DNA of 19,193 bases from an uncultured Methanobrevibacter sp. (GCF_937906425.1 NZ_CALCYR010000075.1:1-19193); one strand, 5' to 3'; positions 1 to 7,315 are shown, numbered from the stretch's first letter. The notes: generated by a model not told the origin, from the sequence alone. Numbers and translations: made by a program.

Positions 1-686
1 AACGAACTATAATGATAGCCATGAAATTTGTCGCGGAAAAGGATTTTCAAAAAATTACCACCAAGCAATTGTTCCTGTACCGAAATGTAAGATCTTAATA
101 TGGCAGGGCTTGGAACGGCACGACATACCAAATCCTGTAATATAAGGTTGTCAAATTTTTTGCCTCGTAAGAAACACCTTAGACCTTCTATTTGGCAGGG
201 CGTACCGCTAAACAATACAAGTCGTCCTGCATTAAGATATTTCAAGGCTTGCGCATAACAATCTCCGATTTCACTTTGAACATATTTGCTGTTACGATAC
301 ACGGACAAACCTTCAATGTCTTCCGCTGATTGGTGTACTACAATGAAAGTACCCTTACGAAATCCCGCACCAAAAACAACTCCACCTTCGCTAATTATAT
401 ACGACGCAATTGCTGTAAACGCTCCTCCTGACGTACTCTCGTGTCTGATTTGTTCGTCTTTATGCTGTACCAACCAGCCTTGTTGTTCAAAAGGAATGTC
501 TTGGGTATCAGCATTGATTACGGGACACGCTTTTTCGCACAATCCGCAATCTACGCAAAGAGTTTTGTCAACTTTCGGATAGCGAAACCCTTCTTCGTCC
601 TCAGCCATTTCGATACAATGTTTCGGACAAATGTTGGCGCACGACCAGCAACCACAGCAATCTTTTTTATCGTTTATGACAATCAT
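1..686 (-). CDS. FrhB/FdhB-like iron-sulfur protein of a polysaccharide cluster (3' end off window)
   Basis: Reading right to left from ATG at 686, 228 codons remain open to the window edge, so the C-terminus is missing. The N-terminus holds two [4Fe-4S] ferredoxin motifs: a cysteine-rich first cluster (CCGCWSCANICP, residues about 10-21) and a second (CVDCGLCEKACP). These are followed by STSGGAFTAIASYII, the signature of the coenzyme F420 hydrogenase/dehydrogenase beta-subunit family (FrhB_FdhB). Family members inside polysaccharide loci are usually not part of a hydrogenase; they are assumed to be flavin/Fe-S oxidoreductases acting on sugar or pyruvyl groups, but this is not shown here. The start overlaps the stop of the upstream gene as ATGA (683-686), which implies translational coupling. 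GC content is well above the archaeal part of the window, suggesting transfer. The family call is fairly sure; the substrate is unknown. Confidence 0.85.
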   Translation of the reverse strand, partial: MIVINDKKDCCGCWSCANICPKHCIEMAEDEEGFRYPKVDKTLCVDCGLCEKACPVINADTQDIPFEQQGWLVQHKDEQIRHESTSGGAFTAIASYIISEGGVVFGAGFRKGTFIVVHQSAEDIEGLSVYRNSKYVQSEIGDCYAQALKYLNAGRLVLFSGTPCQIEGLRCFLRGKKFDNLILQDLVCRAVPSPAILRSYISVQEQLLGGNFLKILFRDKFHGYHYSS

Positions 687-1909
687 TCTTTGACATCTTT
701 CAAAGCGTCTTGAAGCCATTGCCAGGTAAAACGGCGTAATTCAAGTTTTATATTAATTGAGCAAAGTTGGCGCTTCCCCGAGTAGATAGAATCAAAATAT
801 ATCCGCTTCCCATTGTCGGTGAATCTTGGATGGAGATCGCACCGGTTGTAGTGGTGGTGCGACATATCGTGAAAGACATCACAAATTTTTTTCACCTCTT
901 TTGTCTCTCGATGATAAGCAATTAAGGATTGCATACGGTCAAGCCCAGGATAACTATCAATGACAATCCACTTGCCAAACGGTGTAGGGTGTCCATTGTC
1001 AGGATGTGTTTTTGTAAGTTCATCAAGTTTTGTTACGTTGACCGTAAGTACATCCACTTGATGCCATCCGATTTTTTTGTTATATTCACAGTATCCCATT
1101 ATAGTGCTATGATCGAGCCAGCAAAAATGACTTTGCACAGGATCGTCGAGCAGACATTTTAACGTATTGAAATCATAAAGCATCAGCCTATCATACTTCT
1201 TGCCGTCAAATATATATCTGTGTATGAACATAAATTTGCTGCCGTCGGGACATATCACTATATGATTGACGCAATGTTTACCTTCCTTATGCAACTGTGG
1301 GCTATCGCATTTAAGAATGTCATCCAGACTGACAAGCAGATTCTTTTCATTTTTTTTGATATTGTACATCCATACACCATCATCATGATAGTTGTCAAAA
1401 TCAGTTGCTGATAGTTCTGGTAAGGTCAGATATGCATAGTCGTAATTGACAGTCCTAAGACGTTGAAAATTTGGTGCAAGCAAATAATCTTTTCCAAAAA
1501 TATCCATTGTTGGACATGGCATTGTTTTAACTATTTTGCCTTCTGATACGGAATACCACCGACTAACATATTTATCACCATCAAAGTCGTTGAAGGTGAT
1601 AGTGTCATCATCAACCCACAAGGTCCGACTTCCCATTTGCCAATTAAATGCCCGGCTTTCACCTATAACAATCTCGCTTCCTGTGTCAAGGTCGTTGATG
1701 ATTATTTTAACAAAACCATCATTCATTTCATGGAAGATGACCTTGCCATTCCGTTCAGGACAACGATCGTAGTAACCAAAGAAAAACTCTTTTTCGGATT
1801 TGGCTCTGATATTATTCAATGACGAAGCCGTTTCATACAATTTTATCTTGTAAGGCTTGCGCTTGACAAGGTAGATGAGACGACGTGCTATTTCTTTTGG
1901 GAAAGACAT
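683..1909 (-). CDS. Predicted beta-propeller protein in polysaccharide operon, function unknown
   Basis: 408 residues, no signal peptide, no membrane segment. After a basic N-terminus (about 1-25) the chain shows repeated beta-strand blocks with TolB/WD-like features. The clearest is near the C-terminus, where HPRFTDNGKRIYFDS follows a histidine-rich stretch (MSHHHYNRCDLH). Similar blocks include CPDGSKFMFIHR and FGKWIVIDSYPG. This fits a six- or seven-bladed propeller. The histidines and aspartates recall polysaccharide-lyase-type propellers such as oligogalacturonate lyase, but that is only a resemblance. It starts at ATG 1909, 10 nt after the stop of the glycosyltransferase, with AAAGGA overlapping that stop, and ends in an ATGA overlap with the FrhB-like gene, so it belongs to the same operon. 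A cytoplasmic role in glycan assembly or modification is inferred from context only. GC content is clearly higher than in the genes to the right. Confidence 0.7.
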   Translation of the reverse strand: MSFPKEIARRLIYLVKRKPYKIKLYETASSLNNIRAKSEKEFFFGYYDRCPERNGKVIFHEMNDGFVKIIINDLDTGSEIVIGESRAFNWQMGSRTLWVDDDTITFNDFDGDKYVSRWYSVSEGKIVKTMPCPTMDIFGKDYLLAPNFQRLRTVNYDYAYLTLPELSATDFDNYHDDGVWMYNIKKNEKNLLVSLDDILKCDSPQLHKEGKHCVNHIVICPDGSKFMFIHRYIFDGKKYDRLMLYDFNTLKCLLDDPVQSHFCWLDHSTIMGYCEYNKKIGWHQVDVLTVNVTKLDELTKTHPDNGHPTPFGKWIVIDSYPGLDRMQSLIAYHRETKEVKKICDVFHDMSHHHYNRCDLHPRFTDNGKRIYFDSIYSGKRQLCSINIKLELRRFTWQWLQDALKDVKE

Positions 1910-1919
1910 ATATTATCCT

Positions 1920-2875
1920 TTAAAGTTTTGTATAAATACTTTTGAACGTTTCTGTTGGGGTGGAATTAGAAAAAATTGTACGGCAAACATTCAAATTGGC
2001 ATGAAATGAGTTTTTTGCTGACTTGTTTCCGGAAATGCTTTTAATGAGCCATCCTATTGACCAAAAAGCACTATTAACGAAAATCGCACATTTAAGTATG
2101 ATTTTTCGCATTTTTGATCCATTATCATAGTACAATACCCATCCTTTTCTGTTCGCGGGACGTGTAGCCAAAACAGTTTTAGTGTTTTTTCCTCCTGTAG
2201 CACCGCCAAGATGAACTAATTTTATGTTGTTGTCAACCCAACAAGAATATCCATTTTGATTAAGTTTTGTAGTCAACGCACGGTCTTCTGGTCCATAGAA
2301 ATATCTCTCATCCAAGTATTCCATTTCTTTAAGGATATTTGTCCTGATAAAGATGGATGCTCCAAGCATATCATACGTTTGTATAAGTCCCTGACTATTT
2401 ACATAACTATTTGACTTGTCGACAGCATCTTTTTTTAATTTGAAAAGAATCATAAGCCATTCCATCCAATTGTGTGGAGGAAACCCACAAAATTGAATTG
2501 TGCCATCGGGTCTTAATACCTGAGGACTTAGTGCAGTGATTTCACTATGCTTTTCCATTGTCGCAAATAAGTAACCAATCACAGGCATAGTCATGTAAGT
2601 ATCATCATTCAGGATGAAACAGTTTTTCCTTTTGCTTGTCGCAATGCGATGTTATTGTTGGCAGAAAAGCCGCGTATTTCGTCAGATATGATTATTATCA
2701 CCCATGGATATTCTTCTCTGAGCAATTTCAAATTATCTTCTGAGAAGAAGTACGCAACCAATAGTACTTCATAAGAAGTTCTGTGGTTATACTTCAAAAT
2801 AGAATCCAAACAGTTTTTCAACTGAATATAATTATTCATACAAACGATGACAATGGAAACTTCAATGTTGTTCAT
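1920..2875 (-). pseudogene. Family 2 glycosyltransferase, split by a -1 frameshift
   Basis: Two consecutive minus-strand frames make up one GT2 (GT-A fold) glycosyltransferase. The first (2875-2609, 88 codons) gives the N-terminus: VSIVIVCMNNYIQLKNCLDS and GFSANNNIALRQAKGK, the nucleotide-sugar binding half. The second carries the continuation, FILNDDTYMTMP with the metal-binding NDD, then DERYFYGPEDRALTTKL, the usual acceptor/catalytic segment, and a hydrophobic C-terminal stretch. One base is missing between them. Restoring a base in the A5 run at 2623-2627 gives GKNCFILNDD; restoring a T at 2617-2619 gives GKTVFILNDD. The repaired protein would have about 319 residues, normal for rhamnosyltransferase-like GT2 enzymes. 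As written the product stops just before the NDD motif, so it should be inactive. A sequencing error cannot be excluded. Confidence 0.85.
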
Positions 2876-2936
2876 ATCAATTTAATATCAAAAGATTCAC
2901 GAAATTAAGTAATATTTGTATTATAAAACACATTAA

Positions 2937-3764
2937 TCATGTTTTTGGTGCATAAAGTATTTTTTTGAAAAAGAATAGAAACAGAGATGAAACTATTCCA
3001 TATTTAATGCCCAAAGGACTAATTAATGTGGAAGTAAATTGACCTGCAAAAAAACAAAGAAATATGTAAAACATAATCCAGCAATATACTATTACACAAG
3101 CACTGATTGCAATAGGATTATAAAGCAATATTTGTGATTTGTTATAGATAAAAGTAGTTATTAAAGCCATGAGTATGATAATTACAAATGACCCGAAAAC
3201 TCCAAAATCAACATAGTAATTTGCGAATTGCGTATATACATTGCCCAATATATGACCATTTACACTTTCAAACCTGCGCATATCAGATGACAAATCAACA
3301 TCTATATGAAACAATCTCTTATATATTCCATCAAATGTATGAGCACCGAATCCGCCTGTTGATTCAAAATTTCTTTTCAATAAAATATCAAAATTTTTTA
3401 TTTGTGCTCCACAATATTCACTTAACATTTCATAGTTGTTACCTATGTGTTCAACATTACGACCTATGAAAAGACTAAAACTTGAAAATGATAAACCAAT
3501 AACCACGAAGACAATAATTAATCTTTTATAAATTTTTTTTGAAATTGAAAATTTACCAATTGAAGAATAATATAACTGAATATAAAAAAAAATAAACCAA
3601 AACAAAATTGGTAAAACATTTCCTCTTGCGCCAGTCAAAAGACCTTCTATTGAACGAAATATTATCAAAATTGCAACATAATACAATATCCTTACATGCT
3701 GTTTTGTTAGTTTAGAAAAGAAAATTCTGATTATAAAGAATAACCAAACTGAGGTCATTGACAA
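2937..3764 (-). CDS. Oligosaccharide repeat-unit polymerase (Wzy-like), N-terminally truncated
   Basis: About 275 residues, very hydrophobic, with roughly six or seven membrane segments and a large polar loop (about residues 105-185) containing SEYCGAQIKNFDILL, FGAHTFDGIYKRLF and NVYTQFANYYVDFG. This resembles the O-antigen/capsule repeat-unit polymerase family, which joins undecaprenyl-linked repeat units at the outer face of the membrane. Family members are usually around 400 residues, so the first third appears to be missing. The frame stays open upstream to a TAG at 3864-3866 and reads as plausible membrane protein, but holds no ATG, GTG or TTG before TTG 3764 (ATG at 3758 is the alternative), and neither start has a ribosome binding site. 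It is probably a remnant or the product of a rearrangement. AT-richer than the other island genes, as is common for wzy. Confidence 0.6.
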   Translation of the reverse strand: MSMTSVWLFFIIRIFFSKLTKQHVRILYYVAILIIFRSIEGLLTGARGNVLPILFWFIFFYIQLYYSSIGKFSISKKIYKRLIIVFVVIGLSFSSFSLFIGRNVEHIGNNYEMLSEYCGAQIKNFDILLKRNFESTGGFGAHTFDGIYKRLFHIDVDLSSDMRRFESVNGHILGNVYTQFANYYVDFGVFGSFVIIILMALITTFIYNKSQILLYNPIAISACVIVYCWIMFYIFLCFFAGQFTSTLISPLGIKYGIVSSLFLFFFKKILYAPKT

Positions 3765-3781
3765 TATATTAAAAATAAAAC

Positions 3782-3943
3782 TTAACCCAAATATCCATTG
3801 AAATATAATATTAAAAATAAAATCATAAGCAAAACAATTAAAAACAAGAGAAACAAAGCCCCACTACGAGAGAAAGGACTGACAGGTGCACAAGTACCTG
3901 TAGAACAATTTTCATCATTACTTATCTGATTCTCTTTGGACAC
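3782..3943 (-). CDS. Small single-span membrane protein, 53 codons, GTG start
   Basis: From GTG 3943 the frame runs 53 codons to TAA 3784-3782. The first half is polar with two cysteines (NCSTGTCAPVSPFSRSG); the second is one strong transmembrane helix (residues about 29-49) ending in YFNGYLG. AGGTGA at 3954-3949 lies 5 nt before the GTG, the same arrangement as the rubrerythrin gene. An ATG at 3945 in another frame yields only seven codons. It lies about 230 bp beyond the rubrerythrin stop, after that gene's terminator, on the same strand. I do not recognise the family; the glycine/cysteine head plus one helix loosely recalls YjcZ-type mini-proteins. Its 3' half overlaps the open upstream extension of the truncated polymerase in another frame, so its C-terminus may have been created by a junction. 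Confidence 0.5.
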   Translation of the reverse strand: MSKENQISNDENCSTGTCAPVSPFSRSGALFLLFLIVLLMILFLILYFNGYLG

Positions 3944-4095
3944 ATTAATCACCTGATTAAAGTAAAAAAAAACTGTAAATTAAAAATAACTCAATAAAAC
4001 TAACAAAAATACTTGAAAAATAAAAAATAACCAATAATTTAACAAAAATACTTGAAAATTTAAAAACAGAAATCAGAAAAAAAGATAAATAAAAA

Positions 4096-4150
4096 ATGCT
4101 AAAAAATTTAAAAAAAAAGAAATAAAAAAGCTATTAAAATTTTTAATAGC
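4096..4150 (-). terminator. Hairpin plus T-tract terminator of the rubrerythrin gene
   Basis: A perfect 10-bp inverted repeat (GCTATTAAAA at 4130-4139 against 4141-4150, one-base loop) begins 26 nt after the rubrerythrin stop. On the minus strand it is followed by long T runs. It looks like an intrinsic-type terminator. Confidence 0.75.
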
Positions 4151-4175
4151 AATCAATTTTTAAAAAGCTTAAAAT

Positions 4176-4721
4176 CTATTTAAAGTTAGTAGCTCTTTCT
4201 TCGAAGTAAGCTTGTGGGTGTTTACAAACTGGGCAAATAAATGGAGCTTCAGCGCCTTTTACGATGTGACCACAGTTAGAACATTTCCATTCAATTTCTT
4301 CTTCTTTCTTAAATACAGTTTCGCCTTCTACGTTTGCGAGTAAAGTTCTGTATCTTTCTTCATGTTCTTTTTCGATAGCACCAACCATGGTAAATAATCC
4401 AGCGATTTCTGGGAAACCTTCTTCTTCTGCAGTTTCTGCGAATTCTTTGTACATGGAAGTCCATTCTTCATTTTCACCGTCTGCAGCAGCGTTAAGGTTT
4501 GCGATGGTGTCAGGTACATCTCCATCGTGTAAAAGTTTGAACCAGATTTTAGCATGTTCTTTTTCGTTTTTAGAAGTTTCTAAAAAGATGTCGTGGATTT
4601 GAACATATCCTTCTTTTTTAGCTTTACTTGCAAAGTATTGGTATTTAGTATGAGCTTGAGATTCACCAGCAAATGCTGCTTGTAAATTAGCTTCAGTTTT
4701 AGTTCCTTTTAAATCTGCCAT
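4176..4721 (-). CDS. rbr: Rubrerythrin
   Basis: 181 residues, close to the family norm. The N-terminal ferritin-like four-helix domain (about 1-135) carries the di-iron ligands: E20 in FAGESQAHTKY, E53 and H56 in NEKEH, E96 or E99 in AETAEEEGFPEIA, and E117 and H120 in EKEH. The C-terminal rubredoxin domain has C147/C150 (CSNCG) and C163/C166 (CPVC) holding one iron. The protein is a cytoplasmic peroxidase that takes electrons from a rubredoxin-type donor to reduce hydrogen peroxide, part of oxygen defence in strict anaerobes. The start ATG 4721 has AGGTGAT 5 nt upstream. The gene stands alone: it has its own promoter with an adjacent palindrome (4801-4833) and its own hairpin terminator. Codon use and the strong signals suggest high expression. 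Identification is secure. Confidence 0.97.
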   Translation of the reverse strand: MADLKGTKTEANLQAAFAGESQAHTKYQYFASKAKKEGYVQIHDIFLETSKNEKEHAKIWFKLLHDGDVPDTIANLNAAADGENEEWTSMYKEFAETAEEEGFPEIAGLFTMVGAIEKEHEERYRTLLANVEGETVFKKEEEIEWKCSNCGHIVKGAEAPFICPVCKHPQAYFEERATNFK

Positions 4722-4800
4722 TTAATCACCTAAAAGATATTTTTTTAAATGCTTTAAATATTTAATTGAAATTTTTAAAAATTCAATTATTTAACACACA

Positions 4801-4833
4801 TATTTAAAGATTTAACAAGTAGTTTTACTACTT
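4801..4833 (-). promoter_or_regulatory. Rubrerythrin promoter: TATA box with upstream palindrome
   Basis: TTTAAATA (minus strand, 4808-4801) is a good archaeal TATA box about 80 nt before the rubrerythrin ATG. Just upstream lies a perfect 7-bp inverted repeat with a 3-nt spacer, AAGTAGT TTT ACTACTT at 4817-4833. Its place over or next to the BRE suggests an operator for a redox-responsive regulator, which is an inference. The half-site AAGTAGT recurs at 12036-12042, 12169-12175 (reverse) and 13839-13845. Confidence 0.5.
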
Positions 4834-4950
4834 AATCTAATTTTATAAAAAGATATTAATAAATATTTCTACGAACAATTTGAAAAAAATAGCCAAATAA
4901 GAATTTAAGCATGCCTAAATTAGAAAAAATAGTAAAGACTTATTAAAAAA

Positions 4951-5187
4951 ATAGTAAAAAATTATTAACGAATTATTAAGATACTAAAAAAAAGAAGTTT
5001 TAAAATAGTAAAAAATTATTAACGAAATATTAAGATATTAAAAAAAGAAGTTTTAAATTCAAATCTCAATGCTTAAACATATTAAGATATTAAAAAAAGA
5101 AGTTTAAAAATTCAAATCTCATTGCTTAAAGATATTAAGATATTAAAAAAAGAAGTTTTAAATTCAAATTCTAAAAATCTCTTTGCT
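4951..5187. repeat. Tandem ~53-bp repeat that includes a copy of the neighbouring gene's last codons
   Basis: About four imperfect units with a 52-54 bp period fill most of the 442-bp gap between the rubrerythrin start and the 5164-5802 gene. AGAAGTTT recurs at 4993, 5046, 5098 and 5151, each next to TTAAGATA and an A-run (a T-tract in the direction of transcription). The left units carry ATAGTAAAAAATTATTAACG (4951 and 5005). The right units carry ATTCAAATCTCA(A/T)TGCTT, which matches the 3' end of the 5164-5802 coding sequence apart from a 9-nt deletion. The array therefore grew partly by duplicating that gene's tail and terminator. Confidence 0.85.
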
Positions 5188-5802
5188 TGTTACAATCATA
5201 TTAAGTTTCCTGTCATGAATTTCCATTGGAACATGACTTACCAATTGCAATGGATGAATTGTTGTTAGCAATCTTGTGTTATTGTCTATGAACTTTCTAT
5301 TTAAAAGGTCCTCGATTTCTCTGTCTCCATAGCCTTTTCCCTTTCCGATTCTATTGCCTGATTTGTCAACAGCTACAGCACCTTCAACCACCATGTCAAC
5401 TGAAAATTCATTGTTTTCCCCTTTGTTAAGCAAATCTGTTTTTTCCTCATTTGCATATTTAAAGGCTCCTTCCTTTGTTGAAGCCTCCTTTTCAAAGCCT
5501 TTCAATTGACTTGCCTCTAAAAACAAATAGCCATGTTCAAGATTTGGACTTGCCATAATCAGATTTTTATTGTCCTTCAATGCAAGGTATCTTACTGGAA
5601 TTTGGGCAGAATCAGGGCTAACAAAAATAGTTTTGGAGTTTTTCCATTCAGGTGTTGATGCAAGCAATTGTGCAGCAATGTCTGAACCTATAAAATCAGG
5701 AATTTTGCCATAATCACCATTTGGACGTTTGGAAAATCCATTTTCAAATAGACTGTCATATACTGACTTTCTTAGACTTTCCTTTTCTTCTTTAAGAGAC
5801 AT
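5164..5802 (-). CDS. 5-formyltetrahydrofolate cyclo-ligase family protein
   Basis: 212 residues. The N-terminus (LKEEKESLRKSVYDSL) is the usual cyclo-ligase opening helix. The middle has IPDFIGSDIAAQLLA and a strand block around residues 55-95. The key C-terminal signature is VDMVVEGAVAVDKSGNRIGK followed by GKGYGDREI (about 133-162), the nucleotide/phosphate-binding loop of the family. The bacterial enzyme uses ATP to convert 5-formyltetrahydrofolate to 5,10-methenyltetrahydrofolate. Methanogens run C1 chemistry mainly on tetrahydromethanopterin, so the true substrate here is uncertain; the sequence resembles the archaeal and MTHFSD-like branch. It starts at ATG 5802 with no strong ribosome binding site visible. 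It is followed by T-tracts that are repeated in the 53-bp array. No neighbour suggests an operon partner. Confidence 0.8.
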   Translation of the reverse strand: MSLKEEKESLRKSVYDSLFENGFSKRPNGDYGKIPDFIGSDIAAQLLASTPEWKNSKTIFVSPDSAQIPVRYLALKDNKNLIMASPNLEHGYLFLEASQLKGFEKEASTKEGAFKYANEEKTDLLNKGENNEFSVDMVVEGAVAVDKSGNRIGKGKGYGDREIEDLLNRKFIDNNTRLLTTIHPLQLVSHVPMEIHDRKLNMIVTSKEIFRI

Positions 5803-5987
5803 ATTATCAAGTTTTATGTAGTTAAATAAATTAAAATAGTTTATTTTAAAAAAAAATAATTAAAATATTTTGTTTAAAAATAAAATTAATTAAAATTTTT
5901 TTATTTTTAAAAAAAAACTAAATAATCCTTAATTTTAAAAAAAAACAATAAATCTTTAGTTTTAATAGAAAAAATCAAATTTAATTA

Positions 5988-6410
5988 TTATTCAAACTTT
6001 AAAGTCTTATACATCATGAGAAAGCCTTCCTTGTCTGGATTATTTAATCCGAATGAGAAAAAGTTAAAGGAAAATGCATCCCTTCCATTTATGCATGAAA
6101 GCATATGGGAACTGAGTGGAGGTTCATGGGAAAGATCCCTTGATATCAACTCATGTGTTTCCTTGTTTCCAATGATTGTAAAGTTGGAGCTTTCTATTTC
6201 AATTGTTTCCTCCCTTGGAATATCTTCAATTGCCTTTTTAAGATAATCCAAGGACAAACCCTCTTCAAGATACCTGAAAAGCATGACACGACTGAATCCA
6301 CTGCCAGAATCTAAAATAGCTAAACAGTTTTCAATCCCATCATCCTCAATAAGTTTCCAATTGTTCGGGTATTTAAAACTTAATCCTTCATTTTTAAATG
6401 TTTTTGAAAT
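5988..6410 (-). CDS. PsbP/Mog1-like small protein (paralogue A), apparent ATT start
   Basis: The only in-frame ATG (6284) would give 98 residues and lose the N-terminus shared with two relatives in this window. Extending upstream gives a 140-codon frame starting at ATT 6410, with AAAGGAGG exactly 7 nt before it (6425-6418) and a TAA just above. The extended protein begins with FKNEGLSFKYPNNWKLI, then ENCLAIL, and ends DKEGFLMMYKTLKFE. This matches the layout of the 6639-7094 and 11538-11963 genes (F-x-x-x-G-hydrophobic-x-F-x-Y-x-x-x-W, then an N/D-C-L/I motif, then a C-terminal strand and helix). The F-x-Y-P-x-x-W opening is typical of the PsbP/Mog1-like fold; function is unknown. No signal peptide, so cytoplasmic. 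The ATT start is an inference; an original ATG changed to ATT, giving a crippled gene, is the alternative. Confidence 0.65.
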   Translation of the reverse strand: MSKTFKNEGLSFKYPNNWKLIEDDGIENCLAILDSGSGFSRVMLFRYLEEGLSLDYLKKAIEDIPREETIEIESSNFTIIGNKETHELISRDLSHEPPLSSHMLSCINGRDAFSFNFFSFGLNNPDKEGFLMMYKTLKFE

Positions 6411-6440
6411 AGTTTAGCCTCCTTTAATAAAATAACAATT

Positions 6441-6524
6441 AAATTACTAATTAAAATGAATATTGAAATTAAAAAATAAAATTAAATTACTAAAATATAA
6501 TGAATATTGAAATTAAAAAATAAA
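6441..6524. repeat. Two tandem copies of a ~41-bp AT-rich unit
   Basis: AAATTACTA...AATGAATATTGAAATT is present at 6441-6480 and 6484-6524, a period of about 43-44 bp. It lies upstream of the ATT-start gene and downstream of the 6639-7094 gene. The rest of the gap to 6638 is low-complexity A/T with T-tracts in the minus direction, serving as a likely termination zone. Confidence 0.7.
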
Positions 6525-6638
6525 AAATAATAAAAAATTAAAAATAATTAAAATTTAGTATAATAAAATTTTAAAAATAATAAAAATTTTAAAAATAATT
6601 AAATTGAAAAGCTTGATTTAAAAAAAGAGTTTTTTTAA

Positions 6639-7094
6639 TTATTCCCCTTCATCAGACTCTTTAAATTCAACTGAATTTAAAATAGCCAAATAATCATTAT
6701 AAGCATAAGGGAACTCTTTAAAGTGCATCAATTCAAAAACATACATCATATTATTGTTTAAAAATACAGAAGTGTGGTTTTCTAAAGTCTTTCCTCCTTC
6801 CTGTGCATTTGATACAATATAATAAACAGGAATGTCATTAAGATTGAGTATTTTAGACTCTGCCACTTTCCAACCTTGATATTCAAAGCTTTCCTCAAGA
6901 GGTTCCTTAAAATCAGCTACAAAACGAACATCTGTAGCCTCATTCTTATAAACTGTAATTGTTGAAGGATTGCCCTCAACCACCTTAACCAAAGCCTTGA
7001 TACAATTTGGACCAATCATATCCTTTCTTTGTTCTCTCCAATTACTTAAATAGCTAAATTTAATACCATTTTCATCAAATACTATTTCATCCAT
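6639..7094 (-). CDS. PsbP/Mog1-like small protein (paralogue B)
   Basis: 151 residues from ATG 7094; GGTG lies 5 nt upstream, the spacing used by other genes here, so the TTG just before it is not needed. The sequence opens FDENGIKFSYLSNWREQ, followed by PNCIKALVKV, and ends in NNNMMYVFELMHF and YNDYLAILNSVEFKE. The pattern is shared with the neighbour at 5988-6410 and with 11538-11963, which has YIFEL at the matching place. A curved beta-sheet with N- and C-terminal helices, as in PsbP/Mog1 or DcrB-like proteins, is the likely fold. There is no signal peptide and no known catalytic motif. It stands alone, flanked by AT-rich spacers of about 230 bp on each side. Function not known; probably a lineage-specific family. 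Confidence 0.75.
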   Translation of the reverse strand: MDEIVFDENGIKFSYLSNWREQRKDMIGPNCIKALVKVVEGNPSTITVYKNEATDVRFVADFKEPLEESFEYQGWKVAESKILNLNDIPVYYIVSNAQEGGKTLENHTSVFLNNNMMYVFELMHFKEFPYAYNDYLAILNSVEFKESDEGE

Positions 7095-7230
7095 CAAATC
7101 ACCAAAATACCAAAAATAAATTTAAAAAAATAAAAATAAAGAATTATAATCAATTAATAAGTAAAATAAAAAAATAAAATAAATTAAATAATGAAATTTA
7201 AATTAAATAAGAAAATTTAAATTAAATTAA

Positions 7231-7290
7231 ATCATGAAAATCTAATTAAAATCATGAAATTCTAATTAAAGTCATGAAATTCTAATTAAA
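7231..7290. repeat. Three tandem 20-bp units
   Basis: ATCATGAAAATCTAATTAAA and two near-identical copies begin at 7231, 7251 and 7271 (an exact 20-bp period), with degenerate extensions on both sides. They lie just beyond the 3' end of the coiled-coil gene, where transcription should terminate. Confidence 0.8.
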
Positions 7291-7315
7291 TAAGAAAACT
7301 CAAATTAAAAAAAGT

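Noticed and set aside
286..713. Two plus-strand open frames of 90-98 codons
   Set aside because: They lie opposite the clear FrhB-like coding sequence with its ferredoxin motifs and are shadows.
3955..4095. Gene in the AT-rich gap beyond rubrerythrin
   Set aside because: Only low-complexity DNA with an 18-bp direct repeat (AACAAAAATACTTGAAAA at 4002 and 4041); no credible frame.
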